Source: CAYRSA01 sp964494845 (lineage in GTDB: Bacteria; Patescibacteriota; Saccharimonadia; Saccharimonadales; JAGQNJ01). Taken from it: a stretch of DNA of 24,496 bases. The first letter of the stretch is position 1. Every line of letters starts with the position of its first letter. This document shows, one piece after another, positions 22,042 to 24,496 of this stretch. Location of the stretch: NCBI GenBank assembly GCA_964494845.1, contig CAZBSC010000013.1:1-24496 (forward strand), written 5' to 3'. The translations under genes and the position numbers were made by a program. A model generated the notes under the pieces. It was not told the origin of the DNA. It did not search any database and saw nothing but the letters and a program-made list of their open reading frames with translations.

Positions 22042-22554
22042 ATGAACACGCCAACGCTTTATTTAATGCTAGGGTATCCGGGGGCGGGCAAAACTACGGC
22101 AGCCCACCATATAGCCAATCTGACGGGAGCAGTGCTGTTGACCTCTGACAAGATACGGCTAGAGCTATTCCCAAACCCGTCCTTTTCACCGGAAGAACAT
22201 GCCAAACTTTATGCGGCCATAGATCACAGAGCAGAGCAACTACTGGAAGGCGGAACAAGCGTAATTTATGACGCCAACCTTAACAGATATGAGCACCGCA
22301 AGGAAAAATATAATATATGCGACAGAACTGGGGCTAGACCTGTTCTGGTATGGCGCAAAACCCCGCGTGATATTGCTAAAATCCGTGCTACTGATGAAGC
22401 ACGCAATCATCTAGTCCCAACAGGTGAAACCTCAGAACATATGTTTGAAAGAATTGCCGGCATCATAGAACCCCCACAGGATAACGAAAATGCAGTTGTC
22501 TTGTCGGGCGAAGACGTGACCGAACAAGAGATAAAAGCCGCACTCGAGCTATAA
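22042..22554 (+). CDS. Predicted P-loop kinase (AAA_33 / zeta-toxin-like)
   Basis: A 170-aa protein with Walker A GYPGAGKTT (residues 11-19), the substrate-side motif LLTSDKIRLELF, VIYDANLN (the D-x-N type strand) and a basic helix with RATDEARNH that could form the lid. This is the general small-molecule/nucleotide kinase group (COG0645-like), which also includes relatives of chloramphenicol phosphotransferase and zeta toxin. No antitoxin-like gene precedes it, so a toxin role is not supported. The substrate is unknown. It is followed after 4 nt by the thermonuclease gene. The frameshifted gene at 15196-15835 looks like a distant relative. Confidence 0.82.
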   Translation: MNTPTLYLMLGYPGAGKTTAAHHIANLTGAVLLTSDKIRLELFPNPSFSPEEHAKLYAAIDHRAEQLLEGGTSVIYDANLNRYEHRKEKYNICDRTGARPVLVWRKTPRDIAKIRATDEARNHLVPTGETSEHMFERIAGIIEPPQDNENAVVLSGEDVTEQEIKAALEL

Positions 22555-22558
22555 CAAA

Positions 22559-23125
22559 GTGACGAAACGCCAGACAAAAAAATTAATAAACTTAATCCTG
22601 TCTCTGTTAATATTGCTAGCCGGAACATTTATCGCCCGGAACGCAGAAATCCAAACACCGGTTGCATTACAAGCCGGGACATATCGGGTTGCAAAATTTG
22701 ATGACGGCGACACTATTGTTGTCGACATGAACGGCAAGAACGAGACGATTCGTTTTATTGGAGTCGATACTCCAGAAACGCACGACCCACGCAAAGCCGT
22801 ACAGTGTTTCGGTATGGCTGCGGCTGATTTTACAAAAAAGTTGATAGGGGATCGCCCAGTGAAGTTAGAGGCTGACCCAACAAATACTAACCGAGATCGT
22901 TACAACAGACTTCTGCGGTATGTTTATTTGCCGGACGGAACACTGGTAAACGCCGAGATTATCAGACAAGGCTATGGATTTGCCTACCTCAGCTTTCCGT
23001 CACAAAAATCTGATGAATTCAGGAAACTACAAACAGAAGCCAGGGAAGCAAACCGCGGGCTCTGGAGCGGCTGCAAGCCGATAAAAAACAAATACGGTGG
23101 CTACACCTCGAACGATGCACTCTAG
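22559..23125 (+). CDS. Thermonuclease (staphylococcal-nuclease-like), exported or membrane-anchored
   Basis: A 188-aa protein. A basic start (TKRQTKK) and hydrophobic segment (9-25) form a signal peptide or anchor. The SNase domain follows: DDGDTIVV (49-55), RFIGVDTPET with R65, D70 and E73, and DRYNR with R114, matching the catalytic Arg, Asp, Glu and Arg of staphylococcal nuclease; YLPDGTLVNAEIIRQGYGFA and EANRGLWSG complete it. It should cut DNA or RNA outside the membrane, plausibly to feed on nucleic acids of a host or the surroundings. The start is GTG, 4 nt after the kinase stop, with no clear ribosome site, so coupled translation is likely. Its stop is 4 nt from that of the convergent glycosyltransferase. 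Confidence 0.9.
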   Translation: MTKRQTKKLINLILSLLILLAGTFIARNAEIQTPVALQAGTYRVAKFDDGDTIVVDMNGKNETIRFIGVDTPETHDPRKAVQCFGMAAADFTKKLIGDRPVKLEADPTNTNRDRYNRLLRYVYLPDGTLVNAEIIRQGYGFAYLSFPSQKSDEFRKLQTEAREANRGLWSGCKPIKNKYGGYTSNDAL

Positions 23126-23129
23126 GGTA

Positions 23130-23984
23130 TCAGCGCATTGGCTGGACGCGGATTTCAGGTTCTTCTCTCAGTTTTTTGAATGACAGTTGCTTTGTCTCTG
23201 GGTCGTAAGCCCTCTTTACTAGTTTGATGCCAAACTGGCTAGCCATAACAAATACCATAGGTAAAGTAACTGCTGGACTCTGTATGCCGTGGATAGCGTA
23301 GGTGTTTTTGTGGACTTTTAGATATTTGATCATTTCCAGAGTTGGATCATTAATCCGCCTAGAAGAAGTCATCGCCGTTAGATGTGGGTCGAAAGCCACC
23401 CGAAAGCCGGCTTGATCCAGATGGATTGCGATGTCAACGTCCTCATGAATATCCTTGCGGGTACACATTCCGTCTTTAATGGCTTCCCAGGCCTCTCGGC
23501 GCATCGCCATGTTGCTACCAAACAGGAATACAGCATCGTCACGGGCACCAATACGCCATGTTGCCCTGCGGATATTTTTATCAAAGAAAAGCCCTATTTT
23601 CTCACCCGGCGCATCATGGAAACCAACTGGTCCGCTAACAGCGGCAATGCGCTTGTTTTTCATCTTTTTCTGTATATCGTGAACCCAGGTGGGAGGTAGA
23701 TGCGTATCGGCGTCGATTCGACCAATTATCTGGCCTTTTGCAGCGTCGAAACCCTTAGCCCTAACCGCCAATACACCGGGTTTACTTTCGTGGATTAATG
23801 TTACGAATGGAAATGTTTTTGCGATTTTTACAGAATTATCCGTCGAGTTGTTGTCTACAACTATCACCTCGAACGGTTTAACAGTTTGGCTCTTTATAGA
23901 TTCTAGACAATCCCCTAGGTAGTTCTCTTCATTGAAAACTGGTATAACTATAGATACAGAAAGTGCTTGTGTTTTTTTTAACAT
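23130..23984 (-). CDS. Family 2 glycosyltransferase
   Basis: A 284-aa GT-A fold enzyme. SIVIPVFNEENYLGDCLESI is the N-terminal nucleotide-binding segment, DNNSTD (44-49) binds the UDP part, IDADTHLPP contains the metal-binding D91-A-D93, and HEDVDIAIHL (180-189) holds the catalytic-base region. No membrane helix is obvious apart from a mildly hydrophobic stretch near 240-255. It probably transfers a sugar from an NDP donor to a cell-surface glycan or lipid. The ATG at 23984 has no ribosome site; TAATAT (24000-23995, minus strand), with TTTACT 18 nt upstream, would give a very short leader. It is divergent from the glycoside-hydrolase-like gene at 24009. Confidence 0.9.
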   Translation of the reverse strand: MLKKTQALSVSIVIPVFNEENYLGDCLESIKSQTVKPFEVIVVDNNSTDNSVKIAKTFPFVTLIHESKPGVLAVRAKGFDAAKGQIIGRIDADTHLPPTWVHDIQKKMKNKRIAAVSGPVGFHDAPGEKIGLFFDKNIRRATWRIGARDDAVFLFGSNMAMRREAWEAIKDGMCTRKDIHEDVDIAIHLDQAGFRVAFDPHLTAMTSSRRINDPTLEMIKYLKVHKNTYAIHGIQSPAVTLPMVFVMASQFGIKLVKRAYDPETKQLSFKKLREEPEIRVQPMR

Positions 23985-24008
23985 AGTCTAACTGATATTA
24001 GCAAACCA

Positions 24009-24496
24009 ATGACAAAGAGTAAAAGAACGACTAGTAAAAAACAGAAAAAACCTATCTCTAGCAAAGGTCTAGTTAAGGCCAGCGCTTTGACAAAAAGCAT
24101 CATAAAACAGACTGCTCCTCATGCTAGAAAAGTTAAGCATTGGTATCTTCGTAGACGGTTATGGCAAAAAATTGGAATTTGGGCTTCCGTTTTTGTCTTT
24201 TTGTTCATCAGTAGCATGTATGGAATTGCACAGTGGTACATAGCCAAACATTCCCACGAACCGCTAACAATCGGGGCAACATTCATACCAGACTATGCCC
24301 GTTACTACGATCTGGACCCAAAAGACACCATGCAGGCCATGATAGATGACCTAGGCATGCGTCGATTTAGGCTAGTTAGCTATTGGGATGATATCGAGGA
24401 GAAACCAGGCCACTACAACTTCAAAGAACTAGACTGGCAGTTCAAAAAAGTTGAGGATGCGGGCGGGACCATCAGTCTGGCCATTGGGCTACGACA
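24009..24496 (+). CDS. Membrane-anchored glycoside-hydrolase-like protein, 3'-truncated by the window
   Basis: An ATG at 24009 opens a frame that runs off the window (162 complete codons). The first ~55 residues are very rich in Lys and Arg (cytoplasmic), then one hydrophobic helix (~55-78, IGIWASVFVFLFISSMYGIA), then an outside domain beginning IGATFIPDYARYYDLDP, DLGMRRFRLVSYWDDIEEKPG and YNFKELDWQFKKVEDAGGTI. The last part is typical of the first strands of (beta/alpha)8 glycoside hydrolases of the GH5/GH39/GH42 type (position, R-x-R-L-x-x-Y-W-D, 'G-x-Y-x-F-x-x-L-D'). Catalytic glutamates would lie beyond the window. It is divergent from the GT2 gene, 24 nt away, hinting at shared glycan work. 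Confidence 0.7.
   Translation, partial: MTKSKRTTSKKQKKPISSKGLVKASALTKSIIKQTAPHARKVKHWYLRRRLWQKIGIWASVFVFLFISSMYGIAQWYIAKHSHEPLTIGATFIPDYARYYDLDPKDTMQAMIDDLGMRRFRLVSYWDDIEEKPGHYNFKELDWQFKKVEDAGGTISLAIGLR

Noticed and set aside
22042..22554. Zeta-type toxin of a toxin-antitoxin system
   Set aside because: No small antitoxin gene precedes it; the partner is a thermonuclease, and the fold group contains many ordinary kinases.
1..24496. TGA-recoded genetic code as in some CPR bacteria
   Set aside because: TGA ends several genes at the expected length (16549-16551, 18335-18337, 12728-12730 minus) and does not occur inside conserved domains.
1..24496. Mobile island around the sugar-type cluster
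   Set aside because: No transposase, integrase, tRNA boundary, direct repeat or obvious base-composition break was found by eye.

Overview
The window reads as a compact bacterial chromosome segment, most likely from the Patescibacteria/CPR and probably Candidatus Saccharibacteria (TM7). That assignment is inferred from gene content and style: very small gaps, many 1-20 nt overlaps, many short membrane proteins of no known family, a VKOR homologue, a solitary corrinoid adenosyltransferase, and no biosynthetic operons apart from ATP synthase and a small sugar-type cluster. TGA is used as a normal stop (ends of atpF, the corrinoid adenosyltransferase gene and the Gfo/Idh gene), so this is not a CPR lineage that reads TGA as glycine. 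No tRNA, rRNA, CRISPR array, transposase or integrase was seen. No gene-free stretch exceeds 300 bases; the longest are 2395-2599, 13277-13459, 14645-14800 and 15836-15975.

Layout. 1-1671: 3' part of a PEP-synthase/PPDK-like phosphotransferase. 1741-2394 (-): membrane-anchored Asn/Ser/Thr-rich low-complexity protein. 2600-3891: VKOR-family thiol oxidoreductase and two small membrane proteins. 3982-7305: a single-chain UvrD/RecB-type helicase-nuclease. 7316-14644 (-): a MIP channel gene behind a complete eight-gene F1Fo ATP synthase operon (a-c-b-delta-alpha-gamma-beta-epsilon). A 127-bp structured inverted repeat lies between atpE and atpF, and a 24-codon leader ORF overlaps the atpB start. 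14801-15207: small membrane protein and glutaredoxin. 15196-15835 (-): a kinase-like gene split by an apparent frameshift. 15976-16551: corrinoid adenosyltransferase. 16552-17166 (-): divergent GreA/GreB-like protein. 17288-21302: Gfo/Idh oxidoreductase, DegT-type aminotransferase, an unrecognised 401-aa protein and a NUDIX hydrolase. 21304-21957 (-): cytidine-deaminase-like protein. 22042-23125: P-loop kinase and secreted or anchored thermonuclease. 23130-23984 (-): GT2 glycosyltransferase. 24009-end: start of a membrane-anchored glycoside-hydrolase-like protein.

How the genes may work together. The ATP synthase genes encode a full proton-type machine (the c subunit lacks the sodium-ring ligands). 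VKOR and glutaredoxin are thiol-redox functions outside and inside the membrane. Thermonuclease, helicase-nuclease, NUDIX hydrolase and deaminase would suit a nucleotide-scavenging life. The Gfo/Idh plus DegT pair is the usual two-step route from a hydroxyl to a keto to an amino group on a sugar or cyclitol.

A recurring regulatory pattern stands out. Six genes on both strands have a TAnnnT -10-like hexamer ending exactly 6 nt before the start codon and no Shine-Dalgarno sequence, which predicts leaderless transcripts. Genes inside operons, and some others, carry ordinary AGGAG-type sites.
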